Source: Mesostigma viride
Lineage: Eukaryota; Streptophyta; Mesostigmatophyceae; Mesostigmatales; Mesostigmataceae
Length of the DNA: 64,000 bases
Direction: 5' to 3'
NCBI GenBank assembly: GCA_009746045.1
Contig: RPFO01001642.1
Location: 293,001-357,000 of the forward strand
In this document: in pieces, positions 9,700 through 21,370 of the stretch
Position numbering within the stretch: the stretch's first letter is position 1
Layout: every line of letters begins with the position of its first letter
Translations under genes and position numbers: made by a program
The notes under the pieces: generated by a model
Databases searched by the model: none
What the model was told of the DNA's origin: nothing
Seen by the model: only the letters and a program-made list of their open reading frames with translations

Positions 9700-12165
9700 G
9701 GCACACTGTCAGGGTGAAATTCTGCACGTCTCTGACAACCATTTCACCGAGTCACCGGCTTGGCGGCCAGCGGCATGCGCGCAGCGCACCCCGATGGAGC
9801 ACACGGGGGACGGCGCGGCGCCAGTCAGCCTTGACCGCTGGTTGGCCCACAATCATTCATGACATCTGTCTCCTTCAAGACCGGGGTGGGGCTTGCGCCG
9901 GCGCACCCCCCCGCGCCGCTTCATCCCGTCGACTACGGCCGCCCGTCTTGGTGTTGCTGGCCCCGGGCGCCCGCCGCCCGCGGCGCCCTCCTCGGCCGCC
10001 GACTACCAAGTCCCCGCCTTGCAAGGCAGCCCTAGGACTTGTTGCCGAGGGCTGCCTAGCTTCAGCCTCCAACAACGTCGTCCACCCGGCTTCACTTTGG
10101 AGGAATTGGACGGTGCCCTTGCCTCGCTTGCGGTACGATGCTGCGGACGCGGGTGCCGACCACGTTTCGGCCGAGCTGCTCATCGAGACCCCTGACCTAG
10201 CCTGCGTTGCGGTATAGCTTCTGCTGCATGGCGTTCTGCCCTAGCTGTCAGAACCGTGTTCTGCTCTCTACTTTATAATGATCCTCCGACCTCCACCTGC
10301 TGATCGAGTGGCAGACGGCCATCCGAGTCATGCTGTATACATGACGGAAGGGTGCTGCTGCTGACCCCGGTAACTATATCGCCGGGTGGACGTCTGCCTC
10401 CAGCTAGAGTGCCGCGCTGAAGGATTTCATGCGCATGATGCTGCACAGGCCCCGGGCTGCATGCGCCATGGACCCATGCAGACCTGGGTGAGTCTCATGA
10501 ATATGGGTTTCCGTAATGCATGGCTGTAACACTGTCATGGCTGTGTTTGTCCGTGTCGCGTGCCGGCTCGTGGATCGGGAGGTGCGTCACATTTGCCCTG
10601 ATCGTTTTCGGCTGGTCTTCATTTCTGTTGACTACATCAAGGCTTTTGACACGGTCCTCTCACTCTGGACTGGGAGGTTCTAAGTTCCAATTGGGCCATG
10701 ATTCCTAGCTCTGGATATCGCGTGCCACCAGCATTCATTTCTGCCATGTGCCGGCTGTACGAGGGTTCACAGGGATGCCATGCAGTAGACCATGCATGCA
10801 GTAGTGCGGAGTCACTGCGGTCGAGTAGGCACCACCCCACCACTGCATGATATCCCCTTCACCACGGGGTGTACGGGGCAAGGTTGTACATCCTGTCCCC
10901 ATATCTGTTCATTATTGTCGTGGATCACGTCATGCGCCAGGCATGTGGGCGCTTTACCGCTCAGACTGAAGGGGTTCGAGCCTGGCTTGGACATCCTTAA
11001 CGATCGCAAAAAGGGCAGCGGTGGCCCTGGTTAGGTACCGCCTAGCTGTCCGACCTGATTTATGCGGATGATATACCACGGCCGGCTCATCGAGCCGCGC
11101 CCCGAGCACATTCAGACCTGGCTGGACTGTCTGGGCTTGGAGGCGCGGGCCCGGCCGGTGGGATTGGAGAAATAGTGTACGTCAAAACTGACGCGATGGT
11201 GATTGGGGCCGACCAGTCGCCCGCCGCAGCCTGCCGCGGCTGCTTATCGGGAGGGAGGTCCCGTTCCGTGATCGCTTCAAACTAGCTGCTGGGGAGCACA
11301 TGTGCTCCCTGATACCGCCGTCTGTCCGGCGACGATGTGGACACCCGCATCGGCCTGCATGGCCTGCCAGGGCCACTGAGGCTCCGTTCGCTCGACACCG
11401 TACCTACCACTTGGCACTCAAAGGACCTGGGCGAGGACTGCAAGCTCGAGTGCTCTTCAACCGGTCAGTCCTGGTCGACCTCGATCACGGTGCTGGTGGA
11501 CGCTCACGAACAAGCTGGTCACCCGGCTGATTGGCACAGTACGTTTACAGGATCTCCGACAGGTCCTGATCATGTAGGGCTTTCCACGCATAGGTCCGGT
11601 CGTTGAGAGTCTTTGTATAAGGGTATGTGCCCCGTATTATGGATTCATGAGATTAGGCAGTGTAGGATAGCATTCGTAGGGCATCCAAGTGCTAGGACAA
11701 GTCAGGTAGACACCGACCTCGGTCTGGCCGGCCCCTGGGCAGCGGCTTGGCCCGCAGTCAGGGCGGCGTATCCTGACCCAGCCTGGCCCTAATGACAAAC
11801 CCAGACGGGTTTGGTAGACCTGCCATGAACTATACAGATCAGTTGCTGGCTGACCTAGTGGTCCCAGCCCAGTTTGAACACCGCGTTTCCTTCCGGCTCT
11901 CACTTGCTTGGACCTACTGCCATGCAGGACAAGAAGAGGTGGCAGACCATTGTCCGGGCCCACACACCAGCCCCTGTGGGCAAGCCCCCCGCCCCCCCCC
12001 AGGAGGAAGGGGCGCTTTGCTGAGTAGAGTAGCTAGGATTTTGGTAGATTAGTTTAGAATTGGCTCAGTTCGGTTTCGCCGCTTCGCTCACCCCCATCCA
12101 TGGGGGAATATGTGCTACATGATCTCGGGCAATGGAGTCATGTTATTATTTAATTGAATTTGGCA
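9700..12165 (+). pseudogene. decayed LINE with reverse transcriptase
   Basis: Non-LTR retrotransposon remnant on the plus strand, in several frames. A pre-RT word FTLEELDGALASLA lies near 10093. RT block VDYIKAFDTV is at 10627-10656, block LSPYLFIIVVDHVM near 10882-10926, and the catalytic YADD at 11061-11072. The C-terminal part around 11650-11950 reads RIAFVGH, then a segment VVPAQFEHR that also occurs in the LINE fragment at 23.7-24.1 kb. The 3' end near 12165 has a stem word followed by an A/T-rich tail. Stops and frame changes are frequent, so the copy is dead. Its 5' end is not defined. Confidence 0.8.
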
Positions 12166-12382
12166 TACATCACCTTGAACGCGTGCAGGCAACTACAAGC
12201 CAGGTCACTAAAATATTACATGCACAGACCTGTTGTCTCCTTGACAGTACTTACACCCCATTGGGCCGCCCGGGCCGAGGGCCAGGTCAGTTACATGCAG
12301 CTATCAATATAAGACATCGAACATCATATCGATCCAATTTTTTTAATTATCATCGCAAAGTTGCAGCTCTGCACATTAGATA
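12166..12382. other. spacer between two LINE remnants
   Basis: About 215 bases, AT-rich to the right, with no coding or repeat structure that I recognise. The next element's (TTAA)n-like tail begins at about 12383. Confidence 0.4.
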
Positions 12383-12990
12383 ATTAATTGATTAATTAAT
12401 TAGACTCGTGCTCCCGTTGGGGTCGAGTCACGGAGCATTAACCCCGATGGATGGATGGATGGATGGGTGCAAACAGTCCTACCGGTCTAAGCTATCTACA
12501 TCAGCTACCTACGACATCTATCTAACAGCAACTAACTACAACATCTATCTATACAGCATCACGTGGCCCTAGGGGAGCTGTCTGGCGTCAGTGCCTCCCG
12601 TGGGTTTGCACACGCGGGCGCTTCCCCACAGGGGGGGGCTCGTTGTCCTCTATGACCTGGGCCCACTTGGCCTTGTCCATCATCGTCTTCCAAATCACGG
12701 AGAGGCCTAGGCCCCCCATGTCCTCTACTAGCTGTTCTTTGAAGGTGCGGGCCTTGCGGCGTCTAACATAAGGGGGCCCGGCCCACGTCAGGAGGTGCCG
12801 GCCAGGCTGAGCTGGTCGCAGTCCTGCGGGGGGGCCACGTGAGGAGTCTACCTGGTTGGTGCGAGCTAGGTGCCCTACTAGCTGCAGGCGCCGCTGCTTA
12901 ATGGTGCTGGTGATCTGCACATTGATCCGGCCTCCTTGATTGAGAAAAATGTGCATCCATACATGTGACATTCCACTAGTGACTCCATGA
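12383..12990 (-). mobile_element. 5'-truncated LINE, 3' fragment
   Basis: Minus-strand copy with an AATTAATT-type tail at 12383-12403 and a 3' hairpin word starting GTGCTCCCGTTGGGG. Its coding part, 12588-12971, gives about 125 residues including RRLQLVGHLART and a Lys/Arg-rich end. This is the same C-terminal region downstream of RT as in the LINE at 23.7-24.1 kb. A (GGAT)n run lies at 12448-12465. The 3' end word also terminates the nested copy at 21986 and the 69-bp insertion at 22998, which suggests one LINE machinery. Confidence 0.7.
12588..12971 (-). pseudogene. C-terminal fragment of LINE ORF2
   Basis: 127 codons, open, ending TGA. It shares the pattern QRRLQLVGHLARTNQVDS with RIAFVGHLARTSQVDT in the fragment at 23711. 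In such elements this segment lies after the RT domain. It has no RT motifs itself because the copy is 5' truncated. Confidence 0.65.
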
Positions 12991-13164
12991 CCAGCGCCCT
13001 TTGATATGGCGCATGCGAGCTGCGTGGCCTACACAAGCACAGAATCATATATAGATTTATAAATAATGGAATATGTGTATCAAAGAGGCAATCATGCAGC
13101 TCGATAAAATGCACAACATCCCAAGCTTATAATGAAAAATTAAAATAAATCTTACAGGGTTTAC

Positions 13165-13323
13165 CTCCAAGTGCGCTTCCACAAGCATGCCTCCACATGC
13201 AGCGAGCGCGTCTTTGGCATCGAGCGGAAAGTTACGGATTCGGCATCGATCATAGTGATTATTCCAAATCGCCTGGCCAGCCATCTGGCCTGTCGCGTAA
13301 TCCCATTGACTCACAGCAAGACT
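13165..13323 (-). CDS. orphan coding exon candidate
   Basis: Minus-strand stretch of 53 codons bounded by a possible acceptor (TTACAAG) and a good donor (GGAG|GTAAAC), both in phase 0. It begins SLAVSQWDYATGQMAGQA and ends near GGMLVEAHLE. Composition looks coding, but no domain is recognised. It lies 3' of the exon that ends at 13750 with a stop codon, so it would belong either to an alternative 3' end of that gene or to another gene. Confidence 0.3.
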
Positions 13324-13749
13324 CTTGTAAACCAAGATATGTGAACACCAAGTAACACACAACAGTGGCCCTTCAGCCCAGAAAGCAACCCTGCACCCAT
13401 CCTAATGCACCCATGGCCAACTATCTGGAAACACAAGCACTTATCAAGTGTGTGGGCCCACCCCAGTGTGTGCAGAACCATGAACGCAGCCCATGCACAC
13501 TCCACCAAGTCTAGACATCAAAAACACATGCCTCTGCCCCCTTGGAAGCGCATCGGGCTCACGGGGGCCTGGCACGTGTCACCATCAAGACAAGACCTGG
13601 CAAAGAAATGCTTCGTGCCTCCTCCAGCCGGGGGAGCTCGTGTTGAATGATGGGGAGCGAATAGAGGCCAGGTCGTTATGGGGCCCCAAAAGATCTATAA
13701 CTACCGCGTGTCAAACCGAATCATGTAGCTTAGGATCACTTGCCGGGGA

Positions 13750-15088
13750 TCAATTGGGGCACCCGTTGGCGGGGACCGCGCACCAGGCGTCGATCCCCGA
13801 CTGAATGCTCTTCAGGATCTTACTCCTGAAATCCATCGGGTCGGGATCAAAGATGGCCCCCTTTGTGAACGGGGACCACCCCGTGAGCTCCGCCTCCTCT
13901 TCCTTTGTCAGCTCTGTCCCGTAATAATCCTGCGGCCCGACCGCCGCCTCCACGACCCCCTGCCCTTGAAGCCCCATGAGAATGGCGATGCCACATGTCT
14001 CGCTCAGCGCGTCCTTGGTCCCGTTGAATGCTTCCAAGCCGGGCTCGACGCACTCCACGGGGACCGAGTTGGCAAACCGCTCCAACAGAAAGGGGAGTGA
14101 CCAGTAACGGACGACGTTGTCCACGGTGACGGGGAGACCCATCGACTTGATGAAAGTGAACCCCGCGCCCAGCGACTGCTCATACCCGTACCAGTCGTCA
14201 CGGCTCTGGTACAGAATCCTCGGGGCCGCGTCCCCCGGCTCCTGCAACGACAGCCGCAACGAGCCCTCTGTGGGCTTGACCACGCTCAGCACGGTCCCCC
14301 GCGGGCTGAAGAAGGAGACGTTGTTAGAGCCAAACCATTGGAAGCCCTCGATGTCCATGAACTGGAGCGCGCGCTCGTGCACAAAGCCGATGCCGGTGAT
14401 CTGCGACAGCTGATCAAAGGGGAGGTAGCCCACGCGGTCCAGCTGGAACTCTGGGGGGGTGACAGCGGGGGTGACGGGTAGGGTGGGAGGACCAGATTGA
14501 GCGATGGGCCCGTGGACGCCAGAACAAAGAGATGAAGGACAAACAGGAGGTGAGAGTAGAATTGATACTACAGCGATAGCATATGATGTGTGGGCCTGCG
14601 AGGGTCATGCTTGTTGTGGAGTAAGGCTAACTTTCATGCGGGGGGATTAGCTTAAGACTAACTTTCTATTAGAATTGTTGTCTAATGGATACGAAACTTG
14701 GGAGGCTTACTGATTGCTTTGACCCGGGGGGCTCACGTAGACAACAAGGGGGGATGAAGGTCTGCGGCTAGTGCTGCCAACGTACCTATCAGAAGATGTC
14801 AGTAGACGTACTAGCATGTATACTAGCATACGTACTAGTAAACGGATACTTTCAGTATATATGTACGTAGTACTATATATGTATGTACTTGTAGTATCTA
14901 CGTAACTACAAACTACCATCTACTAGTATGCAAATTTTAACATACAAGGCTAGACATTCCCACCCTCCACCCACCTCCAGCACCCGGAACGAGTTGTCTC
15001 GAAAGGATAATATAAAGTCAGGATTGACCGCCAATGGTTCGGATTCTACACATTTCAGGCCTGCGCTTGCTGTCTCATTGATACATGG
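13750..15088 (-). CDS. unrecognised protein, two 3' exons (5' end not found)
   Basis: Two exons on the minus strand: 15088-14975 (38 codons) and 14448-13750, ending in TGA. The join is GT-AG in phase 0 and yields SFRDNSFRVLE-FQLDRVGYLPFDQ. The combined 270 residues are well mixed in composition and free of low complexity, with notable words GFQWFGSNNVSFFSPRGTVL, DDWYGYEQSLGAGFTFIKS and SETCGIAILMGLQGQG. I do not recognise the family. The first exon has a plausible acceptor (CACTCCAG) in phase 0 on its upstream side, so the gene continues toward higher coordinates, but I could not find earlier exons. A decayed copy of the first exon lies at about 23245-23365. Confidence 0.6.
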
Positions 15089-15906
15089 CTGGAGTGAAAC
15101 CAACTGAACACCCACAACGGACCACGATGCATCCAGGTCATCCAGCCGTGCTACATGAAACTGTGCCACATGCCTTGGCAGCCAAATGCAAGGGGCGGCA
15201 AGGGGCGGCATACCCTGTATCGTTGTGTGCCCAGACCATCTAAGATGCGATCGATTCATAATTAAGTATGATAAATTACTGTATATTATAGATGGGCCGT
15301 GGCCACTGGCCCCGCTCGTGTGCGGCAGGTGGCAGCTACATTACACGATACCGAGCTTGATTACAGGCAGTACTAGATTGCTTATTACAGGTACTAGTAG
15401 ATAGCTTGATTACAGGTAGCTTGGTGCGCGCGATGGAGTCACACGAGGACATCGTGCAGCCCAGATGCAAGCGGAGGAGACGAGATCGACCACCAGCCAC
15501 TGACCGACGTCACATGCCATGGAATAAAACTTCCACAAGCAAACGTGCAACACAAGGCTATCTTTCTTGGAGTGGTAGTGAGTAACGCATGGTTATGCCA
15601 GGCAAGAAGTTGTTATTACTGGTGACACATAGCGCTCGTGGTTGGCGCGATACCGCAAGCAATCAACGGAATCATCAGCCCGGCATCGCGGGTCAACTCA
15701 CGAACCCTGGCAAGCGCAAGCAATCATGCCCTCTGCCGCGGGCAAGCCGCTAAATCAAGCTGTTCAAACAAGCTGTTCGAACCAGCTGTTCACGCCAGCT
15801 GTTCAAACACACTGCTCAAGCAAGCTATTAGAACAACCTGTAAAGCGGAAGCAAGTTCGCGCCTGCTCCTATGTAACGAGACACTCTACATCGTTCACTT
15901 AGTCGA
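15089..15906. other. intergenic, short tandem words
   Basis: No supported gene. A degenerate decamer-like repeat AAGCTGTTCAAAC/CAGCTGTTC occurs four to five times at about 15756-15830. Direct repeats of a CTTGATTACAGG-like word occur at 15355-15420. Any upstream exons of the minus-strand gene ending at 13750 should lie here, but none was recognised. Confidence 0.35.
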
Positions 15907-16431
15907 TTAAAACGTGGAGTACGGCCAGCACGCACAGCAAACGCCCCACGACATGCTCGTACCGTATAAGGCGGTGCCCGTCTTCACCACGGCAGGAGAG
16001 TCCGTCTTCCTCATGATGAATCCGCCCAGGTCGCTCTGGCCCGACGACCCTTTGGACTCCCGGGTGACGTCATTGGCCCACACGCTGAGGCCGAGAATAA
16101 CGAAGAACAAGCAAATGGCGAGGACTACCAAGGCGGATAGCCAAATACCCCGGCGTTTGTACCCCATCTGCAGTTTCGCGTGCTGCATGGCCGCGCCTTT
16201 CATCTCAAGCTCCGAGATAATGCCATCGCCGTCCAGGTCCCATTGTTTTATCCAGTCAATGGCTAGCTTTTTTGTATGGCGAGGATCCGACCGAGTGTCG
16301 GCGCTGGAAAGGATTTTCTCAAGCTTGGACTCTAGCAGCGAATGTGCGACCGTCTTCAACTGCTTGTCCTCAGGATTAATGAGCACGTTGACATGCACAG
16401 GAGAGGATACAGGCGATGGTGGCTCCGCCAT
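15907..16431 (-). CDS. EF-hand single-pass membrane protein
   Basis: Intronless frame of 174 residues. It has one canonical EF-hand loop, DLDGDGIISELE, at about residues 65-76, with Asp at loop positions 1, 3 and 5 and Glu at 12, so it should bind calcium. A hydrophobic helix follows at about 97-119 (WLSALVVLAICLFFVILGLS), preceded by KRR, which suggests the EF-hand side is cytosolic. The first ~55 residues are amphipathic with no signal peptide. The C-terminus is short and cysteine-bearing (WGVCCACW). I know of no function for this arrangement; calcium-responsive membrane attachment is an inference. It could also be the first exon of a longer gene. Confidence 0.55.
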   Translation of the reverse strand: MAEPPSPVSSPVHVNVLINPEDKQLKTVAHSLLESKLEKILSSADTRSDPRHTKKLAIDWIKQWDLDGDGIISELEMKGAAMQHAKLQMGYKRRGIWLSALVVLAICLFFVILGLSVWANDVTRESKGSSGQSDLGGFIMRKTDSPAVVKTGTALYGTSMSWGVCCACWPYSTF

Positions 16432-17548
16432 CGTAATGGCTGATACGACCGGCGAGGCCTTTCCAAGCTAGGTGGGCCCACTGGCCTGCCGACAATGCGC
16501 AATGTGCCCGTTACACAAAAAGGGTATGTGAATGTATATGACGCGCGGCTCGCGGCTAGCGCTGTGAACTGGGACAACGTTTTTTCACGTAGCTATGTCG
16601 GACCGTGACCATGGGCTGATACGACCGCTGACCGTCGGGCCTGCAACAAAAAACTGGTAAGCCCTACCGCGCAGCGCCAAGGCTAGGGTTGGTAACGGGC
16701 GCATACACCGGAATAATTGCCATGTCTGCCTGATCGAAGTCGCGTGTGCCAGGTATGTTAGGGCCATTCACAGCTCCATTTTCCGGAGAGCGCCAGGGCG
16801 GTCACGTGCACGAGGAGGAGATACTTTTAGTTCCACAATGTTGCGCTTGTTTCCCGCTCTCAGCTTTCAACGGTTTGTACGGAGATTTAGAGAATCCAAC
16901 GAACTTCTTTACCGCCACGTAGGCACACAATGAACGATGCGATCCCATTGGGGGAAAAAAAAAATTAAAATACCCACGAACAGCAGAATGCTGCTCATGT
17001 GCGGCGTGCATGGGACACAACAACAACAACAACAACAGCAGCAGAATGCAGATGTATCGCGCTCGATTGACTTGACCTTCAGACTTAAGGCATCACAAAA
17101 GATTTTTAATGCATAAGCAATCGTTAACTCAACTGCTCTGCAGCAGCAAACCGATGCCACATGCGTATTCTCTCCTTTCTGTACCGGCGGCAAAATGTCT
17201 GTACCGGCGGCAATGCATGTAGTCCTGTACTCCTGTAGCGATCCGAGAATGAATCCAAATATTGGACAGTACAGTTGTGAACACTTAGCTAGATAGGGTT
17301 CTTGGCTCCGGCTCATATACTGCATGGAGATCGCAGCTGTGTCAAGTATCTTTCAGGTTCCTTCGAGGAGGTGGTTTTACCTCGCCAATTCAGCTGGCTC
17401 ACGCTGCAACCAGGAGTTCGTCAGGAACAGTAGAGGGCCTCGTTTAAACGGCGTTCTACGACAAGTCCTCAGCCCTGGTCGTCATCAGATCCTAATTGTG
17501 TTCGCTTTGCTTTACTGGCCAGGTAGATATGGTAGCTCAAGTCCTCCC
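16432..17548. other. intergenic, no gene recognised
   Basis: Contains a (CAA)n/(CAG)n trinucleotide run at about 17018-17045 and an A homopolymer near 16955-16964. Open frames here are short and look like chance. Confidence 0.4.
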
Positions 17549-17992
17549 TCAACCAGACTCTCTCGACCAAACATTTACTCCCGTATCGCCTCGTACCAGT
17601 GCTGCAAGTCTCTGCGCGACTTCTAATTCTATCCTGTCAATGCCAGTCGATCCTGGCGGGGTACGTTGGTTGCTGCTCTCAACGTGCAATCTCATGCGAT
17701 TCCAAAAAGTAGCAGGAACGGGGATAAGGGCACGAGTTTCATCGTGATGCATTCTATTATTTATCGATCTCAGCCAGTCTGCTAGCCAACCTGCAGCCAG
17801 CCTGACTTCCTGTATTCTGGGCAACCTCCTTGCAAGCTTGTCCAATCCCTCATGGTCGTAGGCTTTGCAGGGGCGGCCCTTTCTTAGTCCTACTCGTCTC
17901 GTGTCTGGGTCCCTGACATACATGTCAATGCATGACTGCCTGTCCTCCACCGCTTTGGTCCCGAATTCCTCCACAACAGGAACCGTCCTCAA
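17549..17992 (-). CDS. hypothetical protein, doubtful
   Basis: 147 codons starting MRTVPVVEEFGTK, Arg-rich, without a recognisable domain, signal or membrane segment. Its start overlaps the plus-strand coiled-coil frame that begins near 17991, so the two are unlikely both to be real as drawn. Retained because its composition is not low complexity. Confidence 0.2.
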   Translation of the reverse strand: MRTVPVVEEFGTKAVEDRQSCIDMYVRDPDTRRVGLRKGRPCKAYDHEGLDKLARRLPRIQEVRLAAGWLADWLRSINNRMHHDETRALIPVPATFWNRMRLHVESSNQRTPPGSTGIDRIELEVAQRLAALVRGDTGVNVWSRESG

Positions 17993-20250
17993 TGCTAGCC
18001 AGCGTGCTAAATGCGCGCGAGAAGGAGAGTCCGGCGGAGCAGAGCTTTGCTGAGCTCAGCAGTAAACTGGACGCGACTCAGCGCATGGTTGCTGAGCTCA
18101 GCGACAGGCTGGACAAGCACATCGGCCATGCAGCCAACGCGTCGACACCAATGGGACTCCATGAGCCGCTGGTACCGGCACACATCTTGTCACCGCCAAC
18201 CAAGTTGGGAGCCAGTGGGTTGCCGGGCAGGGATCCCATCAATCTAGCCCCAGAAATTGAGTTAGAATTTACTCATGACTACACCAGTTTGGAGTCCGAA
18301 TCTACTGCGCTCAAGGCGCAGGCCGCGTTCTGGGCGCACAAGCGTCGCAGTTGTCCAAGTCATCGGAGGCCGCTGTGGAGGAGCTGCGGCGCTGCCAGGC
18401 CAGGGCTGCCTCAGCCGAAGAGGCCCTTGCGGCTAGCCAAGCTGAGCTGTCGAGCCAACGAGCCAGGGTCGCGGAGCTCGAGGTCCAACTGCAGCAGACG
18501 CACGCCAGGCTGAACCAGCTGCAGGAGGTAGAAGCGATGCTGACGGAGAAGACGAAGGCAAAGGATGAGGTGAGCGGTGAGAGGGGAGGGATGGCGTGAG
18601 TATGACTGGGGAGGGGTACCAAATCATATAAGAGGGTGGAGGGGTGCCCCTATAAGACGAGAGCAAATTGTAGCTGGGCAGGAGATAGGGTGTCTGCTGT
18701 CCCAATAGTACAGCTGGTCATGGCCATTTGACAGATTGGGCCAGCCTTGGGTTTGTTGGGCTGTTTGCCAATGTGACAGGGGTTTGATGCCTTTTGAGTG
18801 ATACCACCCATCCCATAAATGCTTTATTTACTCTAACCTGGACCGTCACTATACCATGGCCTTTTCACTCACGGCTCGTTGTGGCACCTTGATGCCTGCT
18901 CTGGTGATACCACGTATAGTCTCTCCCACTTCATTCATCATGGCCTGGGTGCTGATACACTGCTGCTTTATCCATGGCTGCATGTTTGTGGGGCATTGGG
19001 ATCGGAACCCCTGCCGGCCCCTGCTGGGAGTCACTGGTGCATGTTCCCCCCGGCCGTTGATCGATCTCGAACAGTTGTTGGACAAGGCTGCGGAGGAGCT
19101 CCAGCGCTACCAAGCGGCAGCGGCCGTGGCGCAGAACGCCTGGGCTGCGGAGAAGGCTCAGCTGTCAGCCAAGGCAGCAGAGGCGGAACATCGACTGCGG
19201 GAGCAGACCAAGGTGAGGAATGGGGGTCATGGCAGGGCGGCAGGGAATGACAGCTCAGTGCGCTAGAGGGGCTGGATAAGAATGTAAGAAGAGGACTGAG
19301 GTGATCCGAGGAGGAGGGATGAGGGCCATGCTGCCAGGGGTTTGAAAGACGAGCGCTCTACCTGGGCGAATGCATGGTCAGGCAGGAAGGATCTGAATGA
19401 TGGAACGAGGGTTTGATGGCACGAGGGTTTGTTGTGCAGCTTTGAGTTTGATCGCTTATCGTCATGCCACGAGGGGCCTGCCATGCTCGCTCCACCCACC
19501 CATACCTTGCTGTATTGCAGATGTAGGAGCATTTTGTAGCATGATGCAGAGGGGCCGGTTGATTCACTGATCCCAGTGACTCCCTGAGACTGCCTTTTTT
19601 CCTGCTTTTATACATCCATCGACTGCTGTCTTACTGCCTGTAAAGTGCTGGAATTCCATCCCATGATTGCAACTGGTCGTTGTCAATTAAGCGTGGAGGG
19701 TGCGCATTTTGCACAGAACGTAGACGGTTCTTATGCTTGCCCCGTTTATTTCTTAAACATCGAGATTCGTGAACTCCCCTTGCGACCCATGTGCCACTGT
19801 GACGGTAATGCTCGATATGGTAGGAACCAAGGAAAGGTGACGAGTGCGGCCCTGAACAGGAACCAAGGGAAGGGGAGAACGGTCTGGTCACATACTCGAA
19901 TACCGTCTAGCTGCTGTAATAATTATGCCTTTGGAAGCTGTTCCGGTGTCCCCCCCGGCTTGATCTCGATCATGCAGATGATCAACCAGATGATGGCCGA
20001 GGCGGCACCCAGGCCACAGCCTTGCAAGGCAACACCTCGGGGGGCGTCTTGTGGTAATAAAAAAAAAAAAAAGAGGCAGCGGAGGAGCTCCAGCGCTTCC
20101 AAGCACGGGCGGCAGTGGCGCAGGAGGCCTGGCATGTGGAGAAGGCTCAGACGTCAGCCAAGGCAGCGGAGGGGAAAAGTCAACTGGGAGCCGCACCGCA
20201 GCACCCTATTCCCGTGCCGTGTACCCCGACGGTAGAGGAGGTACTCTAGG
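17991..20250 (+). CDS. coiled-coil protein gene, exons partly resolved
   Basis: Plus-strand coding begins around an ATG at 17991 (MLASVLNAREKES), with heptad-like text through KLDATQRMVAELSDRLDKH. A second coil block, read from about 18342 to 18569, starts QLSKSSEAAVEELRRCQARA and ends at donor GAG|GTGAGC. A third block, 19075-19212, lies between acceptor GAACAG and donor AAG|GTGAGG (46 codons, phase 0 on both sides). A fourth at about 20070-20200 reads AAEELQRFQARAAVAQEAW. Blocks two to four are clearly homologous to one another. The frame between the first and second blocks does not join simply, and the fourth is preceded by a poly-A run instead of a normal acceptor, so the 3' part may be non-functional. 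No function is recognised. Confidence 0.45.
18570..19074 (+). other. intron between coiled-coil exons
   Basis: GT-AG interval of ~500 bp joining two phase-0 coil exons. It includes open text without coil character and no element recognised. Confidence 0.5.
19213..20066 (+). other. presumed intron or spacer in the coiled-coil locus
   Basis: Starts with GTGAGG and ends at a poly-A run (20058-20072) ahead of the fourth coil block. No other coding signal is convincing. An open frame of ~190 codons crosses it but shows no coil or domain and probably occurs by chance. Confidence 0.4.
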
Positions 20251-20440
20251 AGCATCACCCTATTCCCGTGCCGTGTACCCCGACGGTAGAGGAGGTACTC
20301 TGGGAGCAGCACCATATTCCCGCGCAGTGTACCCCGACGGTAGAGGAGGTACTCTGGGAGCAGCACCATCTTCCCGCGCAGTGTACCCCGACGGTAGAGG
20401 AGGTACTCTGGGAGCAGCACCCTATTCCCGTGCAGTGTAC
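20199..20440 (+). repeat. 54-bp tandem repeat at the end of the coiled-coil frame
   Basis: Four and a half units of 54 bp, which is 18 codons, reading HPIPVPCTPTVEEVLWEQ with small variations. The length keeps frame through the array. In the first unit the Trp codon TGG is TAG, so translation from the preceding coil block would stop at about 20248, before the remaining units. Confidence 0.8.
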
Positions 20441-20879
20441 GACCAGTTGGGAGTATCTGTAGACCAGTTGGGAGTATCTGTAGCACATAGCCCAGAGAAG
20501 GGGCATAATATGGCCTATAATACATTCTAAGCTACTTCCTGCAAGGGTGGGAAATGTAAACGACACTTGCTCTAGGTGCACTGCCAGGGCACCTGCATCC
20601 CCATGGATGATCTATCAACTCTATGCCCAGCTAAGGGGGAGCATGTCATGTGCGGGAAGCCGGAAGATCATCATAGCTATACAAAAGCTAGAGCGTGGCA
20701 TCTCAGCAGTCTGAGAGCAGCTCTCTGCATGGGCACAGCATAACTAAATAAAACTAGGCATCATCTGGAGTGTGGCACATCATAGGCACACATGTACATG
20801 GCTAAATAATGCGCGTGGCTCAGCTGGTATAGTGCCTGTAGGAGGCCTACATGTACATGGCCACGGTCTATCTATTCTA

Positions 20880-21370
20880 CACTACTGCATGCTGCTGTAT
20901 TCCCCTAAGCTGGGGCGTCTGGAGCCGCTGGGGCCGCGGGGGTCGCATGCCAGGGCTTGTGGCCGACGTAGATGGCCGCCCCCTTCCAGTACGCCGGCTG
21001 CCCCGCCTTGGTCTGCCGGAGGTGGAGGTATAGGTCGGCCATAGCTCCCGTCGCCGTTGTTCACTGCGCCAGGGTCTTGAGTCGTCAAGGGTGAAGAGAG
21101 TCTTCTCGAGCCGCTTGCGGCGTCGGAGAAAAGAAATCTTGTCCGCCGGGTTAGATTGAGCGGGGGCGCCCCTGCAGTTCTTACCCCACGCGCGGGGAAG
21201 GCGGTGGGCGACCACCTCGATCTCAGCAGTAAGGCCCATGCGACCAAGCCGGATTTCTCTCTCAAACGCACGCGCAAGCTTCTCGGAATTCTCACCTTCC
21301 TCCATGTCGAAGTTCTTGACGATGACGTTAAGGCTGCGCTTGGCGAGCTCGGCCTCCTCGCGGAGGTCAA
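20880..21370 (-). pseudogene. C-terminal half of ORF1 in copy B
   Basis: Best-preserved copy of the ORF1 RNA-binding-like region. On the minus strand it reads LAKRSLNVIVKNFDMEEGEN, then LGRMGLTAEIEVVAHRLP, ADKISFLRRRKRLEKTLF and, after a two-base shift, GQPAYWKGAAIYVGHKPW. The VIVKNF strand, the AHRL segment and the WKGA.IYV ending recall the RRM plus C-terminal domain layout of L1 ORF1 proteins. This is a pattern judgement made by eye. Confidence 0.55.
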
